Part shown: positions 1 through 10,672 of the stretch, in pieces | Layout of the letters: each line of letters begins with the position of its first letter | Numbering within the stretch: the first letter of the stretch is position 1 | NCBI GenBank assembly: GCA_019915135.1 | Contig: JAHLMK010000002.1 | Span: forward strand, 2,108,001-2,172,000 | Direction of reading: 5' to 3' | Source: Strobilurus pachycystidiatus | Lineage: Eukaryota > Basidiomycota > Agaricomycetes > Agaricales > Physalacriaceae | Length of the DNA stretch: 64,000 nt | Translations under genes and position numbers: made by a program | Notes under the pieces: model-generated | Told to the model about the DNA's origin: nothing | Seen by the model: only the letters and a program-made list of their open reading frames with translations | The model's database searches: none

Positions 1-420
1 GGGCCTCGCGTTCTCGAAGCGAGTCGAAGTTCGGGCAGATCCGCCCACGACGGGACGCTATGACGTGCTGTTGGTGATAGATGCCGTGCCGTGCATGCCG
101 TACTTTGACACTGCGGCTGCACTCAAGTTTGAGTCTAATAATCCTGGCAAACGTTGGCTCTCGCAAGGGCTGGCTGACCGGCGACCGCGCAGGTCATTTG
201 CAATGGCAGCACGCGCGCAGGAAGGGGCAGAAGGTTTCGCAGGGGTTTCGAGGGCAATGGTTGCGCTGCGCGGTACAATGACATCATGCGTTCACACGCC
301 ACAACCCTTATTGCCAAATAGAAAGGCACCTTTTCGCCTTCACTTTACTCACCCGCCCTCTCAAATTTTACTCACCCCCGCCCCGCAACGACGACGCTAC
401 CAGCACTGTCGAAAGGACAG
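1..420. other. left-edge non-coding stretch
   Basis: I see no supportable coding region. The short open frames here have no recognisable composition or motif. The part just before 421 is pyrimidine-rich, as expected of a fungal promoter/5' UTR for the plus-strand HSP20-like gene. Confidence 0.4.
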
Positions 421-1386
421 ATGTCGACGCCGACGCCGCCCAGTCCACCCGCGCCGAACGTCCTGACCAAACCGAGGCCGAAAAACCCGCCCAGGAACCC
501 GTCGTTCAGCAAACGTTATGCGTCGGTCGACAGTCTGCGCGAGGTCCCGCTGCCCTCAGAGCTGCATGCAGAGTGCAGACCGCGACCGCGGCAGGACGGC
601 CTGCAGCCGCTGGACGACGAGGACTGGACGGATCTGGGCGACCCATCGAGCTCCGCGTCCGCGTCCATCTTGCCCTATGCGCGGCCGTACAGCCAGCCCC
701 CGCTCTCACCAGCCTCTCCACCTCCGACGCACGTGGGCGACAGAATGTCGTCCGCCAGTCTCCCTCTGCCGACCCAAATACCCTTCCACACTTTGCCGCG
801 AGTCGCTATTCCCGAGGAGTCTGAAGCTCCGCCCTCCCAGCCGCCGTCCGCCTTTGCCTCGGCTGCGGCACCATCTGGCCCGCGGCCAACGTCCTTGCCA
901 TTGCCACTGCCTCCGACAGCCATCCCGCGGCCGCCATCAATATCCCGCACTCGCCCCTCTACAGCATCCTCCTCTACATCCTCTTCATCATACTACCCTC
1001 CGCCCGAACCTCCGACCATCCTGCAACCAGCCACACCCTCGTCTACCACCATAATTCAGTCATCTGCCGAACCTCATGCCCCATTCCTCGCATCCGCGCC
1101 TCCTCCTGCCGACTCGTGGATCGAAGTCGAAACGACGCCACAAGAGTACCGTCTTAATGTCCGTTTGCCCGGTTTCAAACGTGACGCGATCACTCTGGCA
1201 ACGAAGAAGCGGCGCATCCTCCACGTTGTCGCCGACTCCTGGGAGAAGGAGGGCGGCGGACACTTTGAGCGCCGCATCAGCTTTGGCTACGACGCCGATC
1301 TCGTATGTGTCCGCGCGGAGTTTGACGGCGAAATGCTCAAAGTCATCGTCCCACGACGAGCACCACACAGTGGAAGCTGGACGTAA
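421..1386 (+). CDS. HSP20-like (alpha-crystallin domain) protein with long Pro/Ser N-terminus
   Basis: Uninterrupted 321-codon frame. Residues 1 to about 228 are low complexity, rich in Pro, Ser and Ala, with no motif I recognise. Residues 230-316 read as an alpha-crystallin/HSP20 beta-sandwich: SWIEVETTPQEYRLNVRLPG, then DAITL, a basic strand, FERRISF, and the closing strand with LKVIVPRR. Small heat-shock proteins of this family are ATP-independent holdases, usually 150-220 aa. This one is longer because of the N-terminal extension. The C-terminal I-x-I/V anchor for oligomerisation is not obvious after residue 316, so assembly may differ from a canonical sHSP. The first ATG of the frame was taken as start. 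The domain call is good; chaperone activity is inferred. Confidence 0.75.
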   Translation: MSTPTPPSPPAPNVLTKPRPKNPPRNPSFSKRYASVDSLREVPLPSELHAECRPRPRQDGLQPLDDEDWTDLGDPSSSASASILPYARPYSQPPLSPASPPPTHVGDRMSSASLPLPTQIPFHTLPRVAIPEESEAPPSQPPSAFASAAAPSGPRPTSLPLPLPPTAIPRPPSISRTRPSTASSSTSSSSYYPPPEPPTILQPATPSSTTIIQSSAEPHAPFLASAPPPADSWIEVETTPQEYRLNVRLPGFKRDAITLATKKRRILHVVADSWEKEGGGHFERRISFGYDADLVCVRAEFDGEMLKVIVPRRAPHSGSWT

Positions 1387-2448
1387 TTGCCGAGCGCCTC
1401 CCTTTGGTTGGGCGCGTCGCATGCACACATCCCACAGCTTGCCGCTTCAATATACATTACCCTACCCACCCTGGGCCAACCGCGGCCGAGAGAAGGAGGA
1501 AGAGTTCAGAGTTGTACCAAACACACCACCTGTCTGCTGCATCTACCACACGTCGCATATTATCACGTATCTATCGTCCACACGCCATCATCATCATGTT
1601 ACATTAACCCATCTTTCTATTTGCACCCCCTACCTTACCACACGGACTATTCATTTCCATCCCTTTCTTGCTACTTACCCCCACTGTTGTATGCAACACT
1701 CATATCTCCGTTCACGTAAAAATATACCATCGCACTCTTGTACTTAATACTATAACGACTATTATTTGATGATCTGGGATCAGCTATACTTGTGTACGTT
1801 CCCAGCGTTAGCTAGCTTGATTAGAAGTGCGTGGTATCATTTAGATTTAGAAGGTCTTAGCCTCTACGGCGAGCGTCAGCGGCGCAGCGGAGACCTGCGG
1901 TGCGACTCGAGTCTCGCGTGGACCCGAGGCGAAAGCAGAAGACTCATAATCAGGCTGCGCATCAGCCTCGCGTCTACAAGGAGAACCCTGGCGCGGCATT
2001 TCTAGATACGCGCTAGCTTGTGGCGCAACGTTTCGATTCGTGCGAACTGCCAAGCTTATGCTCTTTAATTCCACATGAGGTCCACACATGTACAAATCCA
2101 TACGCCCGTCTAGTGCTGTAACCCCAGATGCTACATACTGTAGTCCCGAGTCCCGACGCTAGCAGAACGTTTGAGGATTGAGACATGGCTGTCACCGTAT
2201 GTGTTACTTATGTGTTTGGGTGATATGTATCATCCCATCCCCTCATATGCTTGTAGCTTAGTGCACACCGTGAAACAGGATCTGAGCAAGAATTTCTATG
2301 AGTCCGGGATGTCAAGAGTCAAGATTCTCGCAATTGAAACGTCCATTGTCTAATCTTAAATGGAAAATTCAAATCTTTTCAAAATTAAACTGCGCAGTGC
2401 GCCACATTGACCTGCCCCTACTCCAAAAGGCAACGCATGCACGCTCTA
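1387..2448. other. intergenic, nothing supported
   Basis: About 1 kb between the HSP20-like gene and the tRNA. The first 350 nt are pyrimidine- and AT-rich, consistent with a 3' UTR. The open frames on either strand are short and their composition does not look like protein. I see no repeat or RNA gene. Confidence 0.4.
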
Positions 2449-2550
2449 TGCCCCCTGCAAGGCTCGAACTTGCGACCTCCAGATTACCCGAGTACACTCG
2501 GTCACACATAAGTATGAGACTGGCGCTCTAGCCAACTGAGCCAAGGAGGC
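2449..2550 (-). tRNA. tRNA-Met (CAU, elongator type) with a 28-nt intron
   Basis: On the minus strand the acceptor arms GCCTCCT (2544-2550) and AGGGGGC (2450-2456) pair with one G-U. The A-box TGGCTCAGTTGG and B-box GTTCGAGCC are present. The anticodon stem CCAGT/ATCTGG encloses loop CTCATAA with anticodon CAU at 2514-2516. A 28-nt intron (2485-2512) sits one base 3' of the anticodon, the normal place for nuclear tRNA introns. The sequence from 2449 includes the discriminator base. Confidence 0.9.
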
Positions 2551-2804
2551 GGTGAGCGTTGGTCTCCTCGCGCCACCAAGTTGTCAGGCACAAGGAAAGT
2601 CCACACAACATGATTGGGTCATCAACACTACCGCCACCGGCACATAAAAGTAAGAATGAACCCAATAGTACCCAGAATGACCGAGCCAAGGAGGTGACGT
2701 CTGGCCGGCTCTGTGCTAGTTATAAGGATATCAGAGTCTTCTCAGTAAGAAGTTGATTTTGGAAGCTATAATAGTTGACGTTGTACAGTATTATATATGT
2801 TAAA

Positions 2805-4635
2805 CTATTTGCGTAGATAATTCTTAGAACGCCTACGGTTGTCCTCCTCTTCCTCCAGTCCGGGGTTGTCAACATCAAACATGCAATACTGCCCATCTGC
2901 ATCATCTCCCTTCATGTTGCAGTTCCTGCACGCATTGGGCGGTTTCGCTCTCGTCCTTTTTAGGAGGAATCTTGGTTTCACCTCACAAACGATACGACGG
3001 CGCCTGCATGCATGGCAGGCATTTTTACGATGCCGCCTCCCTGTTTTTCCCAGCTTTTCCTCGACTGGCCTGGAATAATCTGGAGGGTCTGCCCCAGTTT
3101 GTGCTTCCATAAATTCCACCTGTGGAAGACGAATTTGGGAAGAACGTGTTTGTCGCGGTTTAGTGGTCCGACGCGATCCACGAGACGACACTTTGGCCTT
3201 CTTAGGTGACGGCGCAGGAACTTGGAGTTGAGGCGAGGATGGACTAGCAATGGGTGACGATGGACCCCGACGCCTCATCCTTTTCCTAGGACGATTCTCT
3301 TCCAGCGTAGAATTCGAGGCTGGTTCGGAAACCGCAGAATCCGGAGTTACGGGCGGTAGCCATTCAAATTGTGTGGCATGACTCGCGCTCGGAGAAGCAG
3401 CATACATTGATGAGCCATGTCCCGGGGAAGGAAGGACACTTGGAGAGCTGTGACCTCCGTGAGGTCCAAGATTGTCATCGCTGTAGCTCCAAGACGCGGG
3501 ATTGAGTTCGTTCATGGTTCCTTGCGATCGACAGTCGCTGGTAGGCAAGGAAGTTCTTTGCAGACTGGCAGGCGACCCAGGAGAAGACCATGCAGCAGGC
3601 GAGGTGTGTGTACTTCCTAGTGCACCATGATTGGAAAGGCCGCCATCATAGTTTGAAGCTGGCACTGCCAGCGACCCAGTTCCAGGGAGTCTGAGTGGCA
3701 GGTTCCTCGTGGGCGGACCAGGTCGGTAGACTGCTTCAGACGTTTGATACTGAGGATGATACGAGGGTGACGTTTCGTGCGGTTCTAGAGTACCGTATTG
3801 CCCACCATGGTGGTCGGTGCTCTGTTGTAGGTGCCTTGTGGGCGGACCAGGACGGTAGACTGCTTCAGGCATTTGAAATTGAGGTCGATACGATGGTGGT
3901 ATTTCGTGCGGATCTAAAGTACCGTATTGCCCACCATGGTGGCCGGTGCTCATAGACCAGGTGTGATGGGGATTGGACATGTGGGGTGTGGCGCCACTGT
4001 AATGTTGCCACTGTTCCGTGTGGTCGTACATGTTGTACTGAGCGCTGCCAGTGTCGGCCGGTAAAGCATGCATGCGCTGATGCTCGTGCATCGAAGTACG
4101 ATCCGGGAGCGGCAGTCCGTAGAGCGAGGAAGCAGCGGGCGATGACTCGGATAGAGCCTGGCTCGACTCCCTGAATCTCAGAGCGTTGTCAAAGATGCTG
4201 TCAATTCGTGGCAACGAATAAGACACGTCCTGAGACTGCTGTTCGCACCACCGGTCTGGAGTCTGTCTGTCGTGAGAATAAAGTGCAGCACTTGGAGGAA
4301 GTGTCGAAGGGGGATTCATATAGCCAGAAACTGGCGGAGTGGCATATGCATGTGTAGAGCCGCCATGGCCTGTGTCGGGTCGGAACATGGGTGTCAGTGG
4401 GAGATTCTGACGATTCGACGAACTCGAAGGCGTAGGCAGATGAATCGTGGTCGAGTAGCTGTTAAACTATGAAATCAACACGGTCAGTTGTATAGAACAC
4501 ACACAACATGTGACGTACCTCCTGCGTGCGCCCCATGTCAGCACCAGACGTGAAATCATTGTAGTCATTAGTGCTAGCACCGTATGGATGACCGTTCCCA
4601 GATTCGTATCCTCGTTGAGTGCCAATCAGCTCCGG
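2805..4635 (-). CDS. putative transcription factor with a C-terminal, widely spaced zinc cluster
   Basis: The long final exon (2805-4466, 554 codons) joins in phase to an exon at 4519-4635 through a 52-nt GT-AG intron. More 5' exons probably exist: a candidate ATG is at 4904, and an intron seems to end at 4636, but I could not make the phases agree. Most of the protein is Ser/Pro/His/Tyr-rich and disordered, with a repeated HHGGQYGTL block. A basic stretch (KRMRRRG) precedes the cluster. Near the C-terminus is CHACRRRRIVC followed by 18 residues, CRNC, 11 residues and a last Cys. That resembles a fungal Zn2Cys6 cluster (CX2CX6C half intact) but with much longer spacers and at the wrong end of the protein. 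DNA binding is inferred. Confidence 0.6.
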
Positions 4636-4935
4636 CTGCAAAGCGAAAGAGATATTGTTTGCTAGTCTACAGTTCCGTTAGACAGTGTTCTCAATGGAAC
4701 ACGAGGAGCTCGTACTGATGATTGAATTCAGCGTCGTCTGCGCTTCTTGGGTGTACCGGAGACGAATCCCCAAGTGGCTGCTGCTGTTGCTGGATTGAGA
4801 ACCTTCGTAGAGTCACAAGCTCAGAGACGCACCAAAGTATTACGCAAATGAGGTCCTGTCTCACCACAGTTGTCGTCCCGCTTGCCTGTGTCGCTTTGAT
4901 TCATAGATTAGAGTCCTTTGATAATATATTCTAGA

Positions 4936-4992
4936 GGGTGTAAGAACGGGAAGAGGGTATAAGAACGGGAAGAGGATATAAGAACGGGAAGA
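4936..4992. repeat. three tandem 19-bp units
   Basis: Three consecutive 19-mers starting at 4936, 4955 and 4974. All end in TAAGAACGGGAAGA or an equivalent and differ only in the first five bases. They lie just upstream of the candidate first ATG (4904) of the minus-strand zinc-cluster gene, so in its promoter or 5' UTR. Confidence 0.85.
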
Positions 4993-5559
4993 GAAAGGGA
5001 GAACAACATTGTCGGAAGGGAACTCTGACTGATTTATAACAAGAGAAAACATTCATGACTTGTCAGGTCGCATTTGGACCCACAGTGGCAACCTTATGCC
5101 ATAGAAAGATGACACAGCATCCGTTTCGGAGGCGACCATGGATTAAACAAGGGTATGCGCGTCGGTGGCAGTAGCTTCCCGTTCTGGAACAATGTGAGAT
5201 ATTGTTTTCCATCAAAGTCAGGGGAGAGGACTCGCAAACCCGCGAGTAAATAATAGAAAGAACAAGGCGCGTCCAAAGGTCAACAAGTGCGATGTTCAAC
5301 GAGCCTGCGAGCCTGAATGGATCAGCACAGAGTTTGAAAAAGTCAAGAGCGGTGAAACAACACAAGTGTGCCAGTCATGGCCCCAGAATCTGGCTAGCCT
5401 TAACACCCCACAAATTGACATGAGTGATACTGGCGATGATCGCGACTCTGACTTTAGTTGCACTAGCAGATGGTGCAGTTCAGCGTGCACTCCGTCGAAC
5501 AGATAGAAAAATGTCTGTGTTCTGGTATACCGGAGCGTTCTTATAATCATTTATTGAAC
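4993..5559. other. intergenic, nothing supported
   Basis: Open frames on the minus strand reach about 100 codons, but they overlap each other in different frames and show no recognisable family. No tRNA or further repeat was seen. Confidence 0.35.
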
Positions 5560-5760
5560 CATACCTCGCTTGGTTACCTACAGGCTGTGTCGGATCGACT
5601 GAAGCCAGTAATGCCAAAGCTTGCCACCTCCCCATACTCGGTATAGGCAAAGTGGGCGGCAATGAACGGAAGAGGAGACAGATCCCGGGCGGCATCCATG
5701 GTCCAATATTGCCCAGTGGGTTGCCCACATTCATCATGATGTCGTTGGATGGAATCGAAA
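5560..5760 (-). pseudogene. decayed C-terminal fragment of a serine beta-lactamase-like hydrolase
   Basis: Minus-strand translation gives GQPTGQYW and then HFAYTEYGEVASFGITG. These match GQPTGQYW and RFAYTEDGEVAGFGITG at the C-terminus of the intact hydrolase at 23001-25142. After FGITG the similarity jumps to another frame (SVDPTQPVGN against AVDPTEPVGD), so there is at least one frameshift. Nothing resembling the upstream catalytic part, including the SxxK motif, is found nearby. This is a truncated, non-functional relic of a paralogue. Confidence 0.75.
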
Positions 5761-6405
5761 GTGAGAGGAATTTCGCGAAGCAAGCCAACATCGTGGCATG
5801 AGGAGAATAGGCTGACGGAATGTCGGGCCGGTCTGCCTTCACTCTTTCTCTTCCTCCCAACTGTAGGCAATGGAGCCAACTCGATCGCGTCGCGACTACT
5901 CAGCACGATAGCATGGAGTCTGGACTGCGTTACTTTGGACTCCGCAAGTTCAACTAGTTAATAGCCGGCCATCGGCGCAAAGACACAGAGCGGGGAGAGG
6001 AACGCACTTCGGAAAATTGGAGAGCGTTCCCAAAGGACCTGGATATGTGTGTTCTGTCGTGACGCCCTCAGGACCTTGTGCTGTCTCTACATATCTACCT
6101 ACAGCACGTCACCGCTGCCCGCCGTTCCATCCCTTCCTTGCTGATGCGCCCAACAGACGATGTACTTATTTCCGCATCAATTGCATTCAGTCTTCGTCGC
6201 AGACTGCACAGGTGCCACGGTGGTCACCGCATATCACTCAACCCTGAATGCGCACCCTTCCAAACGCGCACATCTCACAACGAAATGAGATATACATTGA
6301 ATACAAAACATTGACGGTGCTCCAACTGTGGTACGTGTCTATCGCATGCATGTTGCCCTCCACGCCAAAGGAACATAGCTCTTCACCCCTACCCCCGCCC
6401 CCGTA
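5761..6405. other. intergenic between the hydrolase relic and the aegerolysin
   Basis: Only short frames occur, none protein-like. 6300-6405 probably includes the 3' UTR of the minus-strand aegerolysin gene. Confidence 0.35.
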
Positions 6406-6873
6406 CTAATTCTTCCCAAGCACATCAACGGAGATCGTCCCCAGCGCCCCGCTATACAGGTTCTCGCCCTTGTACTCGACCATCCACTTGTTATTCGCCC
6501 CAGTGACGCTCCACGTGTTGGTCTTGCTACCCCAGGGGCAGTCCCAATTGAACGAACGAATGAGCTTGTTCGCATTGCTCGGGTCGACGAGGTCGAACGA
6601 CCCAGTGGTGCCAGACGACGCGTCCGAACGCCCACACGCGTTGATTTGAAGGGTGTCTCCCGCCTCAATGACTTTGTTGTTGTAATCGTCGGTCGAGACC
6701 TCATGGTCTTTGTCTCCTGCAGCGAATATGTATGTGAGCGACGCGTTTTGCATGAAGTGGAACAACTAACCGTCAGCGTACAGCTTTCCCCATTCGAGCT
6801 GAAGGTTCTTCAGCGTGAAGGACTTGGTGCCGACGTTTGTGATGAGAATGATAACCCATTGAGCGTATGCCAT
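6406..6873 (-). CDS. aegerolysin-family protein
   Basis: Two exons on the minus strand: 6771-6873 (34 codons plus one base) and 6406-6716. A 54-nt GT-AG intron separates them and the phase agrees. The product is 137 aa, the usual aegerolysin length. Visible family hallmarks are the GDKD segment after the first strand, an ACGR motif, SSGTTGSFDL, WDCPWGSKTNTW and the closing YSGAL strand. Aegerolysins are small acidic beta-sandwich proteins that bind membrane lipids, in some fungi ceramide phosphoethanolamine or sphingomyelin-cholesterol domains. Some work with a MACPF-domain partner to form pores, but no MACPF gene is visible in this window. There is no signal peptide, normal for the family. 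The family call is firm; lipid target and biological role are unknown. Confidence 0.9.
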
Positions 6874-8397
6874 CTTTGTTGTGGATATCGTTCTACGTCT
6901 TCAGGTGAGCGTACTTATACGCCAGAGGATGCTGTGGTCTAGGCCGAAGTGCTGCATACCGGAGAGCTGTATACCGGACAGTGAAGTCATGGGTTCTTTG
7001 GTTGGCCCCTCTCTGACTGTGTCCTATGCGCCCGCAGACTGCTAGACATCGTAATAATCATTCTTATGTGACAGGTGGAACTATGCATCGTATCAGCGTG
7101 GCCAAAGGAGAGTGTCTACATTCCTTGGCTGTGATCTGTTCCAAACCGTACCCCGGTCAAGCGGGCTCTCGAGGAAAACCTGTCAAATGGGGGGCGGAAC
7201 TCATGAAGACTATCGTGCATACAGATGAGGCCATCCCTCCGATGCCTGTCTTCTGTACGTTTCAGTTAACGTTCAATGGCGGTGACATCACCTGTAGCCT
7301 CCTGTGGCTACCCATCACTTATTTGGCCATCTAATCATTCCTCTAGTGAGCATCCCACTTAGTGGCTCGTGCAAAGTACTCGCGAAACATAGTCGTCGTT
7401 CCAACAATTCTCTTCGCAACCCTTCAAGGCGAGAATGACCCGACGTGCGGACACTTTGCAGGTTCGATTGTCTTTGTCTCCTTCCAAGTTCGACGCATCA
7501 GGAACCTCCCTCGGAGACGCAGAATCCCCAAGGATAACATAGCTTGACATTTCGGACATTTCGAGAGCGGCCCTCCCGTACAACCACTGCACCGTCTTCA
7601 AGGATCTACTTCCGTATGCCATCCTTTCCATACCTCCATACCTGTACCGTCATCCTCACTCGGCTACTCTGACCTTTCTGTTCGTGGTCGTCAGGTGGTC
7701 GTCCTGCATCGTTGTCTACTGCTGTCATGATATGTGGTCAAGCAGAGCGACCTCTCATTATTCTCAACAATTGCTGCTGTCGCCGCTTATGTCTGTATGT
7801 GGATTGAGCGTTCTGGCGCCACCTCTCCAATGAGCCTAGGGAGGTCTTGGCAGTCTTTCGAACCCAAGCGCTCCATGGTCTTATGACTGGGTCAATGATT
7901 ACGTTGGTGGTTGTCGCTGTTCCTCGGGAAAAATGTCCTGGTGCGTAGAGCAAGAACGCGCGGCTCAAGGACGTAAATGTAAGCCAGATTCAATATCGTG
8001 TCTTAATCGCTGTCGCGAGAGCGGGGAAATGATAGCGACAGGAGCCGGGCGTCACAGCACAAAACGAATCAGTGCGACAAAGGGACAATCAAATCATCGA
8101 CTGCTTCACACCTTACCTTCGCTGCCTAGGATACGCCCAGTGATGTGCCATCTACTCGCTTCAACCCGGATCAACAAGGACCTCCCTCTGATCTGGTTGT
8201 GCTGTGAACATGAGATGGTCCCACGTTGCCCCGCCGCCGCCGCCGCAATCTGGCCAGCCTTTCAACCTCATAAAAAAGGGCAGATGATGGAGCTGTATTG
8301 CTCATTAATTGAACGTTGCGCCGGCGCAGCACCTCTATGCTATTCCACTTCCATCGGTCGGTGTGGCTCTTCTTCACTGCCCTCATCCTTCTCAAAG
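6874..8397. other. 1.5-kb stretch with no supportable gene
   Basis: Several overlapping frames of 60-180 codons exist on both strands (for example 7026-7334 plus, 7359-7631 minus, 7933-8466 plus). None has a recognisable motif, and the frame into 8466 overlaps the real first intron of the next gene. Purine- and pyrimidine-rich patches near 8230-8290 (GCC repeats) probably belong to a promoter. Confidence 0.35.
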
Positions 8398-9334
8398 ATG
8401 TTCAAGTTCGGTAAGCTGAGCACTTACCCAAGGGAAAGTCTACTGATTCTACTAGAGCTTTGGTGACCGTATCCATCCACGGAAAGGATTACCAACTGAA
8501 ACGCTTGGCCGAGTCCGAGCAAGGCATCTCTGACAATGCTTACCGAATGGTCGATGGTTATGAAGGCAAGGCTGCGATTCTCAAGATTATACATGCTCGA
8601 GGCAGGATCGAGAATGAACGCGTCGAAAGCGAAATCGACTATCTCGGAAGGGTATCTCCATACATACGCTCTTACTTGCGTGTTCGACGTGCACTGATCG
8701 GTTTGCAGAAAGACATCCAACAAATCTTGACGCACGATAAGGAACCTACGGACTCAGAGAACGGATACGCGTGGAAGCTCGTCCTCAAGGATATCCACCA
8801 GAATTACCCAACCCAGAACTCCCCGGGTCTCTCACCGTTGTACGAAATTATCAAGAAGAAACCGCATTTGAAACTCGATCTCAAAAAATCTGCGGACACC
8901 GTCAGGAAATTAGCGATCGCAAAGGCTAAGGCTTTCGCGGAGAAACCGGACGAGCTTGTGTATGCATGTCTTTCTTGTGTCCTGATCGCTGTACTGATCA
9001 TTTCTCCCTTCAAAGGTATCGCGATATGAGTTTTGGTCATGTCTGGACTGACGAAACGCTCTCAGTGGTCGATTTCATCGATTGGGGCTCCCCTAGTGTC
9101 ATCGACGTTAGCGAGAAGGCGCTAGCGATCGTCAAGGCGTACAGAGCGAAGCAACAACAAGATGATGATGACACCGAAGACCAAGACGACATCGACGAGG
9201 CAATCATGGTTGATAAGGCCGAGGCAATTGAACATATGGAAAAGAACGCGAACGAATATCTCACGGAAGAATATCTTCGCGAAGATATAGAGGCTACGCG
9301 AGGGCATTCGCGAGAGTCCAGCTCGGGCCCTTGA
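8398..9334 (+). CDS. conserved-looking protein, possibly kinase-like fold; function not recognised
   Basis: Three exons fit in phase: 8398-8410, 8458-8959 and 9016-9334, giving 277 aa. The short first exon codes MFKF and joins to ALVTVSIHGKDYQLKRL. Residues 35-60 (KAAILKIIHARGRIENERVE) look like a beta-strand with a Lys followed by a helix. A later stretch, MSFGHVWTDETLSVVDFIDWG, is reminiscent of the catalytic/metal region of protein-kinase-like phosphotransferases (compare an N-x-L..IDFG pattern), though no HRD or intact DFG is present. The C-terminus is acidic and low complexity. I do not recognise the family with certainty. The exon structure is the best evidence that it is a real gene. 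Confidence 0.6.
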
Positions 9335-9505
9335 CTTTGTATCCAAATCTTGTGCACGCTCAATGTATTCATTCAACTTCCCTTGTCAAAGCGAATATCA
9401 ATCCTAGGTCGACGGTATAACACAAGGGAAGTTACATCTATCGACTGGCTAAGTGGTCCATCTGTACAGGAGCAAGTTTTCTATAGAATATCTTACGCAG
9501 TACAT

Positions 9506-10458
9506 CTAGTTGTCGTATGGTGGTAGACCCCATTCTTCAGGCACAAATTCTTCTATGGACTTTATGATCTTGTCCGCAATCTCCTCTCCATCGTAAGGAA
9601 CGTCCAAGAGGTTGCTATCCGGGACCCAAATGACTTTTGAATGATAATATGATCAAGATATCGTCGAAGATCATATAATGAACGCGTACCGTTCATCCCA
9701 GCTCGTTTGCCTGCTTGCATGCCCGGAAGACCATCTTCGAAGACAAGACCCGCGGAACGTTCAGCGACGTGATGAGGAGAAAGGTCCCCCGTTGGCTGCA
9801 GAGGGCCAACATCTCGTCCGAGAACACCGGCCGCCGTCAAGAAGATGTCGGGATGTGGCTTGCCCCGCACTTTCGCTAGGTCATCATCGCCGCAGACGAC
9901 GCGCCCTTCGAAGAGATTAAAGACGTGGCCAAGATGCCCAGTCTTCAGTTGGTACTTGCTCCGCCGCGATCCGGTAGCAACTGCGATGGGGATGTCGTGT
10001 TTCTTGAGATGGGTAACCAGCTTTTCAACGCCTGGGAGGAGGGGTACGGTAGGCCATGCCGCGTCCTGCATGGCGTTCCGCTCTAGAAGGTACTGTTCGA
10101 GGGTAAGCGAGATGTCGGGGAAGAATCCAAGGAGGTGTAACGCGGCATCTCGTTCGGCTAGCATCAATATGCTGTCAGAGATGCCAGTGGAGAAACTATT
10201 GAGAAGCAGCCTACGTTTGCCCATGCAGCCGGCCTTCATGTCCCAGGTCATCTCTTTTCCGAATCTGCTGAGAATAGAATCTAATGCTGGTTTACCAAGG
10301 ATGGTCTGACCGGAGGTGAACACGCACTGGTGACATCCGTGTAGATTTTCTCAGTATCTATCATAAGCCCTACAGGATTGTCAATTCATAGACAGCTATG
10401 TCTACCGATGAGAGCACAGACCATCCATGTCAAATAGGACATATTCTATCTTTACCAT
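9506..10458 (-). CDS. HAD-superfamily phosphatase, pseudouridine-5'-phosphatase/HDHD1-like
   Basis: Minus-strand gene of at least four exons. Exon 1 starts at 10458 and carries the nucleophile motif FDMDG (Asp10, Asp12). The next exon begins LMIDTEKIY. A third, long exon gives GKEMTWDMKAGCMG, the cap helices, motif II VATGSRR, GKPHPD with the motif III Lys, and motif IV VFEDGLPGMQAGKRAGM. A last exon, after a 56-nt intron, ends in PEEWGLPPYDN, typical of this fungal subfamily. All four HAD motifs are intact. Members dephosphorylate small phospho-metabolites such as pseudouridine 5'-phosphate, glycerol phosphate or 2-deoxyglucose-6-phosphate; the substrate here is not decidable. The intron 3' of the second exon has two possible acceptors three bases apart (…CAG/CAG). 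Confidence 0.85.
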
Positions 10459-10672
10459 GATTTGTATGATGAGCGTCGGAAGGAAAGGTAAAGGTGATCG
10501 GCCCGGTTGTGCCTGTCCCTGACATAATGCTACACTCGGTCACCGTCGGTGTGAAAGCCTTCAGTACTTCAGTTGCTACGCTTCAAATGCAGTGTCATGT
10601 AGCCCAGTTGCATTGACCCAAATCCCAAAGCTAGTACAGAAACGGTAGGAGAAAATTATACAAGCAAGCATA

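Noticed and set aside
7933..8466. 177-codon plus-strand frame
   Set aside because: It runs across the start codon and first intron of the gene at 8398-9334, whose exon phases fit, and has no family features.
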